Origin: Hyphomicrobiaceae bacterium
GTDB taxonomy: Bacteria > Pseudomonadota > Alphaproteobacteria > Rhizobiales > Hyphomicrobiaceae
DNA: 64,000 nucleotides
Assembly: GCA_020638055.1 (NCBI GenBank)
Contig: JACKJH010000003.1
Span: 569,990 to 633,989 of the forward strand
Direction of reading: 5' to 3'
Part shown: positions 35,029 through 44,246 of the stretch, piece by piece
How the letters are laid out: each line of letters opens with the position of its first letter
Position numbering within the stretch: the first letter of the stretch is position 1
Notes under the pieces: generated by a model
Told to the model about the DNA's origin: nothing
Database searches by the model: none
The model's input: the letters and a program-made list of their open reading frames with translations, nothing else
Translations under genes and position numbers: made by a program

Positions 35029-35829
35029 ATGTCCGACGCTACAAACATTCCCGTTGCTACAAAGCCCACAAATCAAACACAACCGGCCCGCCCCCAGCTT
35101 CCACCGATCCTGGAAGCTAAAGGCATCACCAAGGTGTTCGGCTCCGGCGACATGGAAATCAAGGTCTTGAAAGGCGTTGACATGCAACTCCGTCCCGGCG
35201 AGTTGACCCTGCTGATGGGGCCGTCCGGTTCCGGCAAGACAACCTTATTGTCAATCCTCGGCTGTATCCTTTCACCCAGCAATGGTGAACTGGTCATCAA
35301 CGGCAAATCAACAAGGGGTCGTAACGCAGAAGGTCTGGCCAATCTCCGTCGCACCGAAGTTGGTTTCGTATTCCAGTCATACAATCTCTTCCCAACGTTG
35401 ACTGCCCGCGAGAACGTGATGCTCGCACTCGACGTGCGCGGTAGCCGCGGCGATGCTGTCAAGCAGGCGGAGGGGGCACTACGCGCCGTCGGCCTCGGCC
35501 ACCGCCTCGACGCCTACCCCAAGAAACTCTCAGGCGGTGAGAAGCAGCGTGTTGCGATTGCACGTGCCCTTGCAGGTTGCCCGGCCGTCATTCTGGCTGA
35601 CGAACCAACCGCCGCACTCGATAGCGAGAACGGTGCGGCCGTGATGGCACTGCTCTCCGAAGTTGCCAAAGACCCGACCCGTGCAGTGCTTGCCGTAACC
35701 CATGATCACCGCACACTTAGCTACGCCGACCGGATCATCAGGATTGAAGATGGCCGGATCGTGGACCAACGCCGTACCCAGGACGGCGCAGTGGAGGAAA
35801 GGGATATCCATGTCGCAGCAGCAGCCTAA
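35029..35829 (+). CDS. DevA-type ABC transporter ATPase
   Basis: 266 residues from ATG 35029 (GAGGAG 5-10 bases upstream; an ATG at 34933 is too far upstream and reads poorly). Walker A LLMGPSGSGKTTLLSIL, Q-loop FVFQSYNLFPTLTAREN, signature LSGGEKQRVAIARALAG, Walker B VILADEPTAALDSE, switch His in VTHDHR. This is the MacB/LolD/DevA type, powering a tripartite exporter. The fusion-protein gene starts 20 bases before its stop, so the two are coupled. Confidence 0.93.
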   Translation: MSDATNIPVATKPTNQTQPARPQLPPILEAKGITKVFGSGDMEIKVLKGVDMQLRPGELTLLMGPSGSGKTTLLSILGCILSPSNGELVINGKSTRGRNAEGLANLRRTEVGFVFQSYNLFPTLTARENVMLALDVRGSRGDAVKQAEGALRAVGLGHRLDAYPKKLSGGEKQRVAIARALAGCPAVILADEPTAALDSENGAAVMALLSEVAKDPTRAVLAVTHDHRTLSYADRIIRIEDGRIVDQRRTQDGAVEERDIHVAAAA

Positions 35830-36937
35830 AGAGTCACACGCCGCGCCGCCGCAAGACAACGGCCCGAGCAGGATGACACTGGCCATTCTGGGCGGTGTCG
35901 CACTTACCCTAACGGCTTTGGGCGGTTACCTGGTGAGTGGATCAACGATCTTTCATAGCGCTGATTCCGCTTCCGAAATGATCGTCAAAACCGCAAGAGC
36001 CGCGGACAACACCAAGAGTACTTCAACGCGTTGGATTGCAGCGGCACCAGGCCGTGTCGAGCCCAAGGGTGGGCTGATCAACATTGGAGCGCCGCAGGTA
36101 GGTCGCATTTTCGAAGTCATGGTTGCTGTCAATGACAAGGTGGAGGACGGCGAACTGCTTATCCGTCTGGACGACGCCGAGTTCCGCGCCAAGCTGGCAG
36201 CGGCGGAGACTGAAACGGGTTCGCGCCTGCGCGAACGAGATAAAGCCAGCCTTGCCAGTTCGCGCTCGGATGTAAGAGACGCAGAGGATGCTGTCTACGA
36301 CGCAGAACGCTCTTTGACCGGCGCTCGCATCGAGCTGGACACAATGCTGAAGGCTAAGCGCAAAGGCGAAGCGGGTGAGCAAGGTGTGGATGACGCGCGC
36401 CGTCGCCTGTCTGATGCCCAGGCGCGTTTGAAAAACGAAAAGACGAAGCTGGCCCGTGCCCAGACAAAAAGGAATGTCGATGAGCCAAGCAGGGCGGAAT
36501 CGGCGTTGAGTTCGGCTCGCTCCGAAGTGGCCATGGCCGATGCAATACTCGACAAAACCCGCATTCGTGCGCCACGTGCCGGCACCATTCTGGAGGTCAA
36601 TGCAAAGGACGGTGAGATCGTCGCACCTTCACCTGAAGCACCGGTGATTGTCATTGGCGATTTGTCCTCACTGCAGGTCAAGGCCGAGGTCAGCGAGGCA
36701 GATGTTTCCAAGATCAAGCTCGGGCAGAGTGTGTTCGTCAAGACGATTGCCTACCCAGGCCAGGAGTTCAAAGGCACTGTTTCAAAAATTGCTCCATCTT
36801 TGGCAGCGCCCAAACTCGGCGGGCGTGGCCCGCGCCGGCCAACCGACGTCGATGTACTGGAAGTCACGATCGACCTGGAAAACCAGACTGAGTTGAGAAC
36901 GGGCATGCGGGTAGATGCCTTCTTCCTGAAGGACTGA
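35810..36937 (+). CDS. DevB-type membrane fusion (HlyD-like) protein
   Basis: 375 residues from ATG 35810 (GGAGGAAAGGG upstream). Inner-membrane anchor MTLAILGGVALTLTALGGYL, then a periplasmic biotinyl-lipoyl half (IAAAPGRVEPKGGLINIGAP), a long coiled-coil hairpin (about 135-250, KASLASSRSDVRDAEDAVYD), the second lipoyl half (TRIRAPRAGTILEVNAKDGE) and a beta-barrel with adaptor region. Connects the DevA/DevC pump to an outer-membrane TolC partner, which is not in this window. Substrate could be a glycolipid or other envelope lipid by family analogy. Confidence 0.92.
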   Translation: MSQQQPKESHAAPPQDNGPSRMTLAILGGVALTLTALGGYLVSGSTIFHSADSASEMIVKTARAADNTKSTSTRWIAAAPGRVEPKGGLINIGAPQVGRIFEVMVAVNDKVEDGELLIRLDDAEFRAKLAAAETETGSRLRERDKASLASSRSDVRDAEDAVYDAERSLTGARIELDTMLKAKRKGEAGEQGVDDARRRLSDAQARLKNEKTKLARAQTKRNVDEPSRAESALSSARSEVAMADAILDKTRIRAPRAGTILEVNAKDGEIVAPSPEAPVIVIGDLSSLQVKAEVSEADVSKIKLGQSVFVKTIAYPGQEFKGTVSKIAPSLAAPKLGGRGPRRPTDVDVLEVTIDLENQTELRTGMRVDAFFLKD

Positions 36938-36979
36938 GGGCGCGCACTTCCCCGCTTGCAAATCATCCATACCCATAAA

Positions 36980-37016
36980 CGCGGAATGACCGGCCAACTG
37001 GGCCGGTCATTCCGCT
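36980..37016. terminator. strong hairpin after the exporter operon
   Basis: GCGGAATGACCGGCC and GGCCGGTCATTCCGC pair perfectly (15 bp) around a 5-base loop, 43 bp after the fusion-protein stop. Only short T-runs follow, so possibly bidirectional. Confidence 0.75.
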
Positions 37017-37062
37017 TGAAAGGTCCTTGGGAGAAGACCAAAAGTTTTAAGTGTAAAAGCTG

Positions 37063-37102
37063 GAGCGCTGATCCGATTCCATCGGATCGAAAAGCGCTCT
37101 AG
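37063..37102. repeat. solo GATCC hairpin of family A
   Basis: GAGCGCTGATCCGATTCC pairs with TCGGATCGAAAAGCGCTC and ends CTAG. The stop codon of the leftward gene 37099-37710 is the TAG made by this CTAG. Confidence 0.8.
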
Positions 37103-37710
37103 TGGCGTGTTGAAGCGTTGGGAGCGGCTCTCCCGTCACTTTGCGTGCCAGCAAGATGGGCATCTATCTCCTGGTCGGGCACACAAGATTCCACCGGCTG
37201 TAGCTTGGCGTCCTGGCCCTTGTTCCATAACTGCTCAAAGGCGGAGCCGACGAAACCGGCTGTGGTCTTGCACCCGCTCGCGTAGCATTCATACGCATCG
37301 CGCAAGGACGGGTCCCGACGCATGCAATCTCCAACCCATGCAGTATTCGAATCGAGCCAAAGTTGCTCGTGGGCATCCAAAAGCCGCATATCGGGAACAG
37401 ATCTGAAACTCGTGATGGAGGCTAGCTCTGCGGGCCAGTCTGTGTTTGCATCCTGCCCTGGCATCATGACAAGAGCCTTGATGGTGAATTCACCGTGACG
37501 CGTACGCTTCGCGATTCGCGCCAGGGCGCGCACAACGGGACTTTCGTGCGAGCGCACGATCAACAAATAGGCCTGGCCTGGCGCCTCGTCGTTCTGCTTT
37601 TTGCTCGCAATATGGTCGTCGATAAATGCCTCGAGTTTGGCCTCCTTGTCCTCCTTCTTGATGACGGTAGCAGTGGGGGGACCAATAAAGCGCATTTCTA
37701 TCATCCTCAT
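37099..37710 (-). CDS. hypothetical protein
   Basis: 203 residues (MRMIEMRFIGPPTATVIKKE). No signal peptide or TM helix. A regulated-looking alpha/beta N-terminal part (QAYLLIVRSHESPVVRALAR) and a Cys-containing C-terminal part (CMRRDPSLRDAYECYASGCK). It may be ATPase- or Rossmann-like, but no motif allows a call. It lies 128 bp after the 949-residue membrane protein on the same strand and could be its operon partner. The stop codon falls in a palindromic repeat, so the end may have been altered by that insertion. Confidence 0.55.
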   Translation of the reverse strand: MRMIEMRFIGPPTATVIKKEDKEAKLEAFIDDHIASKKQNDEAPGQAYLLIVRSHESPVVRALARIAKRTRHGEFTIKALVMMPGQDANTDWPAELASITSFRSVPDMRLLDAHEQLWLDSNTAWVGDCMRRDPSLRDAYECYASGCKTTAGFVGSAFEQLWNKGQDAKLQPVESCVPDQEIDAHLAGTQSDGRAAPNASTRH

Positions 37711-37838
37711 GAGCGCCGCATCTGCAAAACAGGCTTGGCGCTGTCTGTTTACAAAAACATTCTGCCATCCAGACCGTTAAACAAGCGTTGCCGAGTGACC
37801 CGATCTGCGTCGGAATTTCAAAATTGTTCCGTTCGCAG

Positions 37839-40688
37839 TTATTCGGCCGCGGTAGGACGAAAACGCTGCGAAATCGCATCAATCCGGATGTTGATATCCG
37901 GTTCCTCGAACAATGGCGGTTCATCCGCGTCGCTGTCCCCGGTCTGGTCAACCTCGATAATCGTGGGAGATACATTTCCCGCAGAAAGCTCCACAGCGTG
38001 GGCCTGCAAGACAGCAGCCAGGTCGTCTTTTGGGGCCGGGATCGGCAACGCGGACACTGCCAATGCCTCAGCCAGTTTGCCTTCGGTGCCGTTAGCCCCA
38101 TCAAGAGTGTCGCCGACTTCCGCTAACAGCCGCCCTGGGAGCGTGGCTTCGGTGACAGGCAGGGTGAACGTAGCCGTCTCGCGGCGCAAGACGACGCCGA
38201 TACGCGGTTCGCTGGCAACATCACTATGCGTTTCGTGCGAAACGACCACAGAAGCTGCAGGCGTTGTCGGGATGGCATCGGTTGGAGCTACGCCATTTCT
38301 CGGCATGCCAATGGGCTCTTCAAGGTTGCGAGAGGGAGCTGCAACCTTTCCAGATTCTTGCAGGGCATTTTTATTGTGCTCTGGCTGTTCGAGCGGTTCA
38401 CTTGGAACTGTGAACTGGACGATTTCGCCCACCGGTATTTCGCAGGCATCCACGTGCGAAGTCGCACTGTTCTCTCTGGCGCTCGCACGCCGGCGTGGGC
38501 GATCAAGAATACCGTCTTCACCCCTCAGTGTGGGTAGCGTCGCCCGGTATCGTTCCCGGGCAATTTCGCGGTTGGCACGGGCAGCATAGGGTCCAAACTC
38601 AGCCACGCTCGCTGCATGCGCAACGCTGCTTTTGTTATTGCTCGCCATAGTTGTCTTGGTTTCGCGAGCGTTCCGTTCCTTGTCTGCAGCCGCGCGAGCT
38701 GCTGCTCGGCGTGCAAAAAAGCCGCTTGCGTTTTGCTCAATTGGATCAGGCGCAGGCCTTGATGATGCAACACTGTTCGATACGTCCAGGTGCGCGATCT
38801 CATGTTCGACCGGCGCGCCCGTGACCTGCCCCAGGCCGGCGTGGGTTTCATGGTGGTCGGCCATGTCATTGGCTGGCGAAAGTGAGGCTGAAAAATCTGG
38901 TTCGGTACTGCTGAACAATTGCTGTTCCAGCCTGCGCTTTTTCTTTTCGGCTTCCACCCGACGGGCGGCACCCATCACCGCGCCAAGAATGATTTCTGAC
39001 CAGGCGCCGTCCCTGAAACGATAGACGCGAAAAGCCTCAGCATTGGCGAACTTGCTGCCCTGCCTAAGTAGCTTTTTCTTGATCGCCCGTGTCGTGAGCA
39101 GCGGCGAGTAGACACGTGAGAATATCTTCTCCTTTTCAAAGCTGGTGAAAAGGTTCGACAACAGATGTGCCTCAAGCCGCAGGTCTTCGATCTCCTCGTT
39201 CGCCCCACCATGTGTGTGTGCTGCGTCCCTCCTATGAGGCGCATCAAGCGGCACGGCCACGTAGTAGGCACCGTGGAAGTCGAAAACGACGTGGCGGAAT
39301 ACCTCGAAGTTCTGGCGGATTTCATCGTCCCGATGGATCTCATTGAAACGCGACAGGATCTGAATGATCGGGCCGCGCTCTGCTGCGCGCATCTTTGGTA
39401 CGAGCCCATGCAGCCGGTTCATCGGACGGCTCATGGACACCAACAGCAGGCACAGATCCACGAAAACAGCGATCGCCAGGGGAATGTAGTCGCGCTTTGA
39501 AAGTCCGGCGACCGGGTCGCGAGAAAGCGCCTGAACAACGGCTGGCGAGGCCTCGACAGACTGCACGGCCTTCTTTTGCAACTCGCGCAGTTCATCAGGC
39601 GACGGCGGCATCTTGAATGACAAAAGACCATAGAATGTTGCCGTCAAGCGTCGGAATGCTTCAATCGTCGCTTCGGATCCTTCAACCGCGGCAATCTCGG
39701 GTTTTTCCAGGTTCGGCAATTGGTCAATCGCACGAACGACACCTTTCAGCGCCTGTTGCAACTGCGGATCGGGACACGTGAACGTGCGGCCGCGCCCATC
39801 GGGGAACGTCGACTTCTCCGCACGGGCCGCAAGATCAGAACGAAGTTGCTTGAGTTGCGGATCGGTGCGGAACGCGTTGAAGCCTGTAACCGTGATCTCC
39901 AGCTTCCGCTCCAGTGCATGCATGAATTCGTTGCGCGTGCCGGTCGCGGCATCAAAGGTTGACTTGTCGCCGCTCGTCACCTTGGCAAGATCACCGTCCA
40001 ATGCAGACAGATCGTTCTTTACGCCGCCAACGCGCGTTCGCACGAAGTCGGCGGCAAACGCGAACCGCTGGGCGTCGGCATCACGCAGCTTGCGCCGGGG
40101 CCCATCACCGGGCCCACTGTTGGGGCAAGAGCCGCCCTTATCGCGTTCGAGTTCGGCCTTTTGCGAAGACATCGATTTGAGCTGGTCGAGCGTGACCGAC
40201 AATTGCTCCATGCGCGTGGAAGCAGCGTGCAGCGAGGTTTGCACTTGCGTGACTGCGGATTCCGCAGAACGCGAGGATTCAGAGCGGCTCTCCAGAACTT
40301 TCCAGTAAAAGCCGAAACCAAAACCTACCGAGATGAGCGTCAGGAAAACATAGCCGCCAACATAGGCGAGCTTGGTTGCAGTGGGTATCGGTGCAAACAT
40401 CTGGTCAAGGAGCCAGATGATCATGGTCATCAGCATCGCCACTGAAAAGCCGATAACCGCCTTATGCGCGAGCGGCAGGTCGCCCATGTTTGACTGGATG
40501 AGTTCGAGCATCCCGATGTAGGTCGCAACCCATGACAGCGAGCCCAGCCCAAGAACCAGAACAGATTTCTTCCAGTCGCGTTGGTGTGGCGTTTCATCCG
40601 GCCAGTCGCCGTCACTGCCCGAAAAAACAAAATCATTGAGCCGAGTGTCTGCGGTGCGCTTGCGGGATGCGTCTTTTGGGAACGCCAT
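37839..40688 (-). CDS. four-TM protein with long cytoplasmic tail (DUF4407-like)
   Basis: 949 residues. TM helices at about 41-64 (KSVLVLGLGSLSWVATYIGM), 76-97 (AVIGFSVAMLMTMIIWLLDQ), 107-130 (GGYVFLTLISVGFGFGFYWK) and 401-420 (YIPLAIAVFVDLCLLLVSMS). The 270-residue segment between TM3 and TM4 is coiled-coil-rich and periplasmic or cytoplasmic depending on topology. The overall plan of two or three N-terminal TMs, a coiled coil and one later TM resembles DUF4407 proteins. Residues 420-949 are a helical domain then a disordered tail. The gene order with the GT51 protein suggests an envelope role. Function unknown; family link is by shape only. Confidence 0.6.
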   Translation of the reverse strand: MAFPKDASRKRTADTRLNDFVFSGSDGDWPDETPHQRDWKKSVLVLGLGSLSWVATYIGMLELIQSNMGDLPLAHKAVIGFSVAMLMTMIIWLLDQMFAPIPTATKLAYVGGYVFLTLISVGFGFGFYWKVLESRSESSRSAESAVTQVQTSLHAASTRMEQLSVTLDQLKSMSSQKAELERDKGGSCPNSGPGDGPRRKLRDADAQRFAFAADFVRTRVGGVKNDLSALDGDLAKVTSGDKSTFDAATGTRNEFMHALERKLEITVTGFNAFRTDPQLKQLRSDLAARAEKSTFPDGRGRTFTCPDPQLQQALKGVVRAIDQLPNLEKPEIAAVEGSEATIEAFRRLTATFYGLLSFKMPPSPDELRELQKKAVQSVEASPAVVQALSRDPVAGLSKRDYIPLAIAVFVDLCLLLVSMSRPMNRLHGLVPKMRAAERGPIIQILSRFNEIHRDDEIRQNFEVFRHVVFDFHGAYYVAVPLDAPHRRDAAHTHGGANEEIEDLRLEAHLLSNLFTSFEKEKIFSRVYSPLLTTRAIKKKLLRQGSKFANAEAFRVYRFRDGAWSEIILGAVMGAARRVEAEKKKRRLEQQLFSSTEPDFSASLSPANDMADHHETHAGLGQVTGAPVEHEIAHLDVSNSVASSRPAPDPIEQNASGFFARRAAARAAADKERNARETKTTMASNNKSSVAHAASVAEFGPYAARANREIARERYRATLPTLRGEDGILDRPRRRASARENSATSHVDACEIPVGEIVQFTVPSEPLEQPEHNKNALQESGKVAAPSRNLEEPIGMPRNGVAPTDAIPTTPAASVVVSHETHSDVASEPRIGVVLRRETATFTLPVTEATLPGRLLAEVGDTLDGANGTEGKLAEALAVSALPIPAPKDDLAAVLQAHAVELSAGNVSPTIIEVDQTGDSDADEPPLFEEPDINIRIDAISQRFRPTAAE

Positions 40689-40985
40689 TGCGGGACGACC
40701 TGTTTCTGCCGCGCGTTGCTCCTTATTATCGCGCAGCGAGAGGGGTCCCCCACGGCGTGTTAAAAGCTTAACGCGAAGCTCTATACGTTAACTACCGACC
40801 GATCAGCCCCCGGTCCTTCAAGATCCATATAGACAGGTAATGCCGTTTCTTGACACCAGTGCGGCGTGCATGTGGCCCAACCTGGGCTGACGCAAATAGT
40901 CGGTGGATGAGCTGGAATAAAATGACGCCCAAATGTTTACGTGAGGCGGTCGCCTGCTGGCTACTGCTGCATGAAATTTCACCTA

Positions 40986-41033
40986 AAGCATGTTCAGCCG
41001 AAGTGTACGCGGTTCGGCGTGAAGAACATGCTC
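40986..41033. repeat. family B repeat (GCATGTT...AACATGC)
   Basis: GCATGTTCAGCCGAA, GTGTACGC, then GGTTCGGCGTGAAGAACATGC. The first and last 7 bases pair perfectly. Solo copy upstream of the 167-bp element. The preceding 40689-40985 holds no gene I can see. Confidence 0.8.
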
Positions 41034-41085
41034 AAAATAAAAGAAAATAGATCGCGTTCGTGATTCCGTGAAAAGTGAACGCGAT

Positions 41086-41252
41086 CTAGTGTGGCGTCGC
41101 GCCTTTGTTGATCGATGTTGCGGCACGCTGGGTATCAACTAAGGCGCGATAAGCGCCACACTAAGCCAATGATTTTGCTAGTGGCCTTCATGTCGCGCCA
41201 AAATTGTATGCGGTTGCGGTTATGTTTCAATTTTGGCGCGACAGGCCACTAG
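41086..41252. repeat. 167-bp double-hairpin repeat, copy 2
   Basis: Same element as at 3863 and 53158, CTAG at both ends, differing from copy 1 at a few sites only. Lies between the 949-residue protein gene and the GT51 gene. A further palindromic-looking stretch with GCGATATATCGGGATCAT at about 41311 resembles one at 55441. Confidence 0.9.
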
Positions 41253-41372
41253 AACCCACCCTGGAAAACGATGAGATAGGTTTGTTCATTTTCTAAAGTT
41301 TAGAGCGTCGGGCGATATATCGGGATCATTCTGCCGCGGCGAATTTGGTCCAAGATCAAGCCGGCCGGCGCT

Positions 41373-43901
41373 CTAATAGTTAGCGAGTGCCCGCTGCACG
41401 AGATCTGCCGGTGAATTGCGACGCAAAGATTTGCGGCCTCCGCTCGAAACCATTTTAGCCGCCCGGCTGCTGTCGCCCGATCTGAAAGATGAAACATGCT
41501 GCAGACGTGGCCGAGGCAACAAGCCAGGCTGGTCGTGATGTTTTGAATGCAATTCCAGATCTTGCAAAAGCACCTCGACCAGCGGCACGATGTCCGCGCC
41601 GTGCAGCTTGCGCGCAAATGGCTCGCGCACTGATCCAGTGCCAACAAGCACAACATAGGAATAGGCGGCACCGTTCTTGAACTGAAGGCCACCCGTCACC
41701 CATGCATCAATACTTGCATCCGGGTCCTCTGTGACTTGTGTTCCCGTTTTTGCAAAATGCAACCGCACACCGGCATTACGCTTCGCGCACCAGTTCGAAA
41801 GTGATTTCAATGTGCCATGCGGCGTCTTGTAGGCCGAATAGCAAAGAGGCGCCGAAAGCAGTTCGCCAATTAGACCGTTCGCGCCGCGTACGATCGCCTC
41901 TCGCGGACGCAATTGATGCGGTAGCAAGGCGGCAATATTTTCCGGCAATACGCGTTCGGTCTGGTCATAACTCTTGATCAGTGTCGGCTCTCCCACGTGT
42001 TGGCTCCGCCGTCCAAGCAGGTCTGCGAGAATGACCGCCGACATTTGATGAACACGTCGTGGCGCACCGGAGATTTGCCCAAGCACCGCGGCGGTGGACG
42101 GCGGCGTACCCTCGCCATTCGGGCCGGCCGGTGGCATGGTGAAGCCGAACTGGTCGATCAGCGCCTTGACGCGAGCTTGTCCGACACGAGCCGTGCGATG
42201 GCCGACCGGATTATTGAGCGAGCACGCAAATGCTACGATCGCCTTACGGCCGTGCCGTTTACCACCGCCATGCCGGCAGGTTTCAAGTCCTGCGGCAGGG
42301 GCATCCGTGTCCAGGTAAAGCGAATTGGGCGTATCCTTGAGTTGGTTGGCGATGGCAATTGCAGCAAGCATCTTGCCCGTAGACGCGATCATGCGTGCCT
42401 CGCGGGTGCTGTCGTATAAACCTGTTGCCGTGTCACGCGCCGTAATGGAGCCGAAATAAGCCGCCGTCTCGCCGGTTTCGAAATAGCGCACGATCTCACC
42501 GTTGTGATCCGCAGCAACAAGAATGATGTTGGGCATCTGCCCCGAGATGCCGGCCTTTATCGGGTCAAGCGTATAGCCGGGAGTCATTTTGGCTGAGAGC
42601 TTTGCATCAAGCGTAGCAAGCGCCGTTTCAACTTTGGAATGAAAGGCGAGGTTTTCAGCAGCGTCGAACGTTGTCGTCACGCCGCGCACATAGTCTCGCC
42701 AGGCAAACCCATAGCGCTGCTTCATCTCCTCTCGAAGTCCGAACCGAGCGGCTGGCAGCAGGACATTGGCCCGGATTGTCGGGTTTGCCTGGGCGCGCCG
42801 TGCGTACTGCGGCGCAAAGACGTCCAAGGCGTGCTGCAATCGTGGCTTGACGTGCGGATCTGGTGGGCCGCCTGCCAGCTTGACGAGATCAAACAACACC
42901 TGCTTTTGACCCTCTGCATCGTCAATCAGCTTTTCCGCGCAGGTCCGCGCACGCACCTCTGCAATGTAGCGCCACCGGTCGAGACGGACTTCATTCAGCC
43001 TTTCAGACCCTTCCAGCAGGATGATTGGCTTATTGATCGCGGACGCCAGGACGAATTGCTCGGCGATAGAAAGATCTTTCGCTTCCTTGCCAAATACGAT
43101 GCGGCTTGTCACCTCCACGCCGTGTAAAGGCGAGCCTCCGGTTCGTTGCGCCAGCCATAGATGATTGGCAGCCCAAGCCTTCAACGGCGTGTTATCTCCG
43201 CCTTCGGTCAATGCCTGATAGATGACAGGCGCCAGCCACCATTCTGAGAACTTGCGCCGCAGTTTTTCAAACGTGCCCTCGTCACTGCGAGGCGGCGTTT
43301 TATATATGACCCGCGAAAGCTGCATGGGCAGCGTGGAACCGCCGACACCAAAACTCGGCCGACCGAGCGCAACAGAACGCTTCAGCGTTGAATAGGGAAT
43401 TTTCAGAACGCCAATGAGATCAATCCCGAATGGATTCAATATCCCGCCGATGTGGCGGTCTTCGTGATAGACGAGACATCGCCAGTAATATTCCGGCACG
43501 TCACGCACGGGAATGGACTTGTGATCGGGGTTGGCCGTGTAGCCACCGACGCCAATGGCGACGTCCGTGTAATTGACATCGCGTTGACTGTCGAGCCTGG
43601 GATCGAACGTGCCCACGAAGCTGCCGTGCCGATCATAGATCGCGGTCGCAAGCCAGCGTTCGGCGTCATAGCGGATTTTGTCCGCCATATAGGTACTTCC
43701 CGCGTAACCGCGAATGGGTGCAACGACATAGACCAGCACTAACGCAAACAGAACGAAAAGCATGGCGGCGCTCGCAACATGGCGCAGCGGACCGAGACGA
43801 GGGTTGAACGCCACCCAGTCCGTGACAAACCGAAAAGCACGCACGGGTAGCGTGACAAAAAGTTCGATGAGCCAAGTGATAAGCCGAAAAAAAGCGAGCA
43901 T
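41373..43901 (-). CDS. bifunctional GT51 transglycosylase / transpeptidase (class A PBP-like)
   Basis: 842 residues. N-terminal amphipathic region, TM at 40-62 (VASAAMLFVLFALVLVYVVA). Glycosyltransferase-51 domain: catalytic Glu147 in YHEDRHIGGILNPFGID, GVGGSTLPMQLSRVI at 185-199, and Arg/Glu-rich LRRKFSEWWLAPV. Transpeptidase-type domain with SxxK as STGK (507-510), SxN as SLN (561-563) and KTG (718-720). All three motifs are retained. The GT51 loop (DRHIGG) and spacing differ from PBP1a/1b, so a divergent class A PBP with a special role. Builds peptidoglycan in the periplasm. The C-terminal 60 residues are disordered. Confidence 0.85.
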   Translation of the reverse strand: MLAFFRLITWLIELFVTLPVRAFRFVTDWVAFNPRLGPLRHVASAAMLFVLFALVLVYVVAPIRGYAGSTYMADKIRYDAERWLATAIYDRHGSFVGTFDPRLDSQRDVNYTDVAIGVGGYTANPDHKSIPVRDVPEYYWRCLVYHEDRHIGGILNPFGIDLIGVLKIPYSTLKRSVALGRPSFGVGGSTLPMQLSRVIYKTPPRSDEGTFEKLRRKFSEWWLAPVIYQALTEGGDNTPLKAWAANHLWLAQRTGGSPLHGVEVTSRIVFGKEAKDLSIAEQFVLASAINKPIILLEGSERLNEVRLDRWRYIAEVRARTCAEKLIDDAEGQKQVLFDLVKLAGGPPDPHVKPRLQHALDVFAPQYARRAQANPTIRANVLLPAARFGLREEMKQRYGFAWRDYVRGVTTTFDAAENLAFHSKVETALATLDAKLSAKMTPGYTLDPIKAGISGQMPNIILVAADHNGEIVRYFETGETAAYFGSITARDTATGLYDSTREARMIASTGKMLAAIAIANQLKDTPNSLYLDTDAPAAGLETCRHGGGKRHGRKAIVAFACSLNNPVGHRTARVGQARVKALIDQFGFTMPPAGPNGEGTPPSTAAVLGQISGAPRRVHQMSAVILADLLGRRSQHVGEPTLIKSYDQTERVLPENIAALLPHQLRPREAIVRGANGLIGELLSAPLCYSAYKTPHGTLKSLSNWCAKRNAGVRLHFAKTGTQVTEDPDASIDAWVTGGLQFKNGAAYSYVVLVGTGSVREPFARKLHGADIVPLVEVLLQDLELHSKHHDQPGLLPRPRLQHVSSFRSGDSSRAAKMVSSGGRKSLRRNSPADLVQRALANY

Positions 43902-43930
43902 GGAAACGCCAGACCGGACGCAAAAACCCT

Positions 43931-44060
43931 AGAGCATTTTCCGACGAAGTGGACACCGGTTCGCCGAAGAAAATGCGACCAAACAAAAGCTAGAGCATTT
44001 TCCGACGAAGTGGACACCGGTTCGCCGAAGAAAATGCGACCAAACAAGAAGCTAGAGCGC
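43931..44060. repeat. two family A repeats
   Basis: Two GCATTTTCCGACGAA hairpins at 43931 and 43991, each preceded by CTAGA or TAGA. They lie 30 bp upstream of the GT51 gene start. The remaining stretch to 44246 has no gene. Confidence 0.85.
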
Positions 44061-44246
44061 GAACAAGCGTCCCCACTCAAACTGCAACGCGTGGCGCGAT
44101 TAAAAACGCACACGCCAAACGCGACGATTGATGGGGTTAGAACTAAAGCCTGTTTATGGCGCGCCGGAGACTCGAACATGGCAATACCGCGCTCTTTTAA
44201 ATGCGCATATACAACCAACTTCACTCTATTCGGTAGCGCCCAATTG

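Noticed and set aside
44120..44200. tRNA-like text (GGAGACTCGAAC) upstream of the GT51 gene
   Set aside because: No acceptor or anticodon stem can be formed around it.
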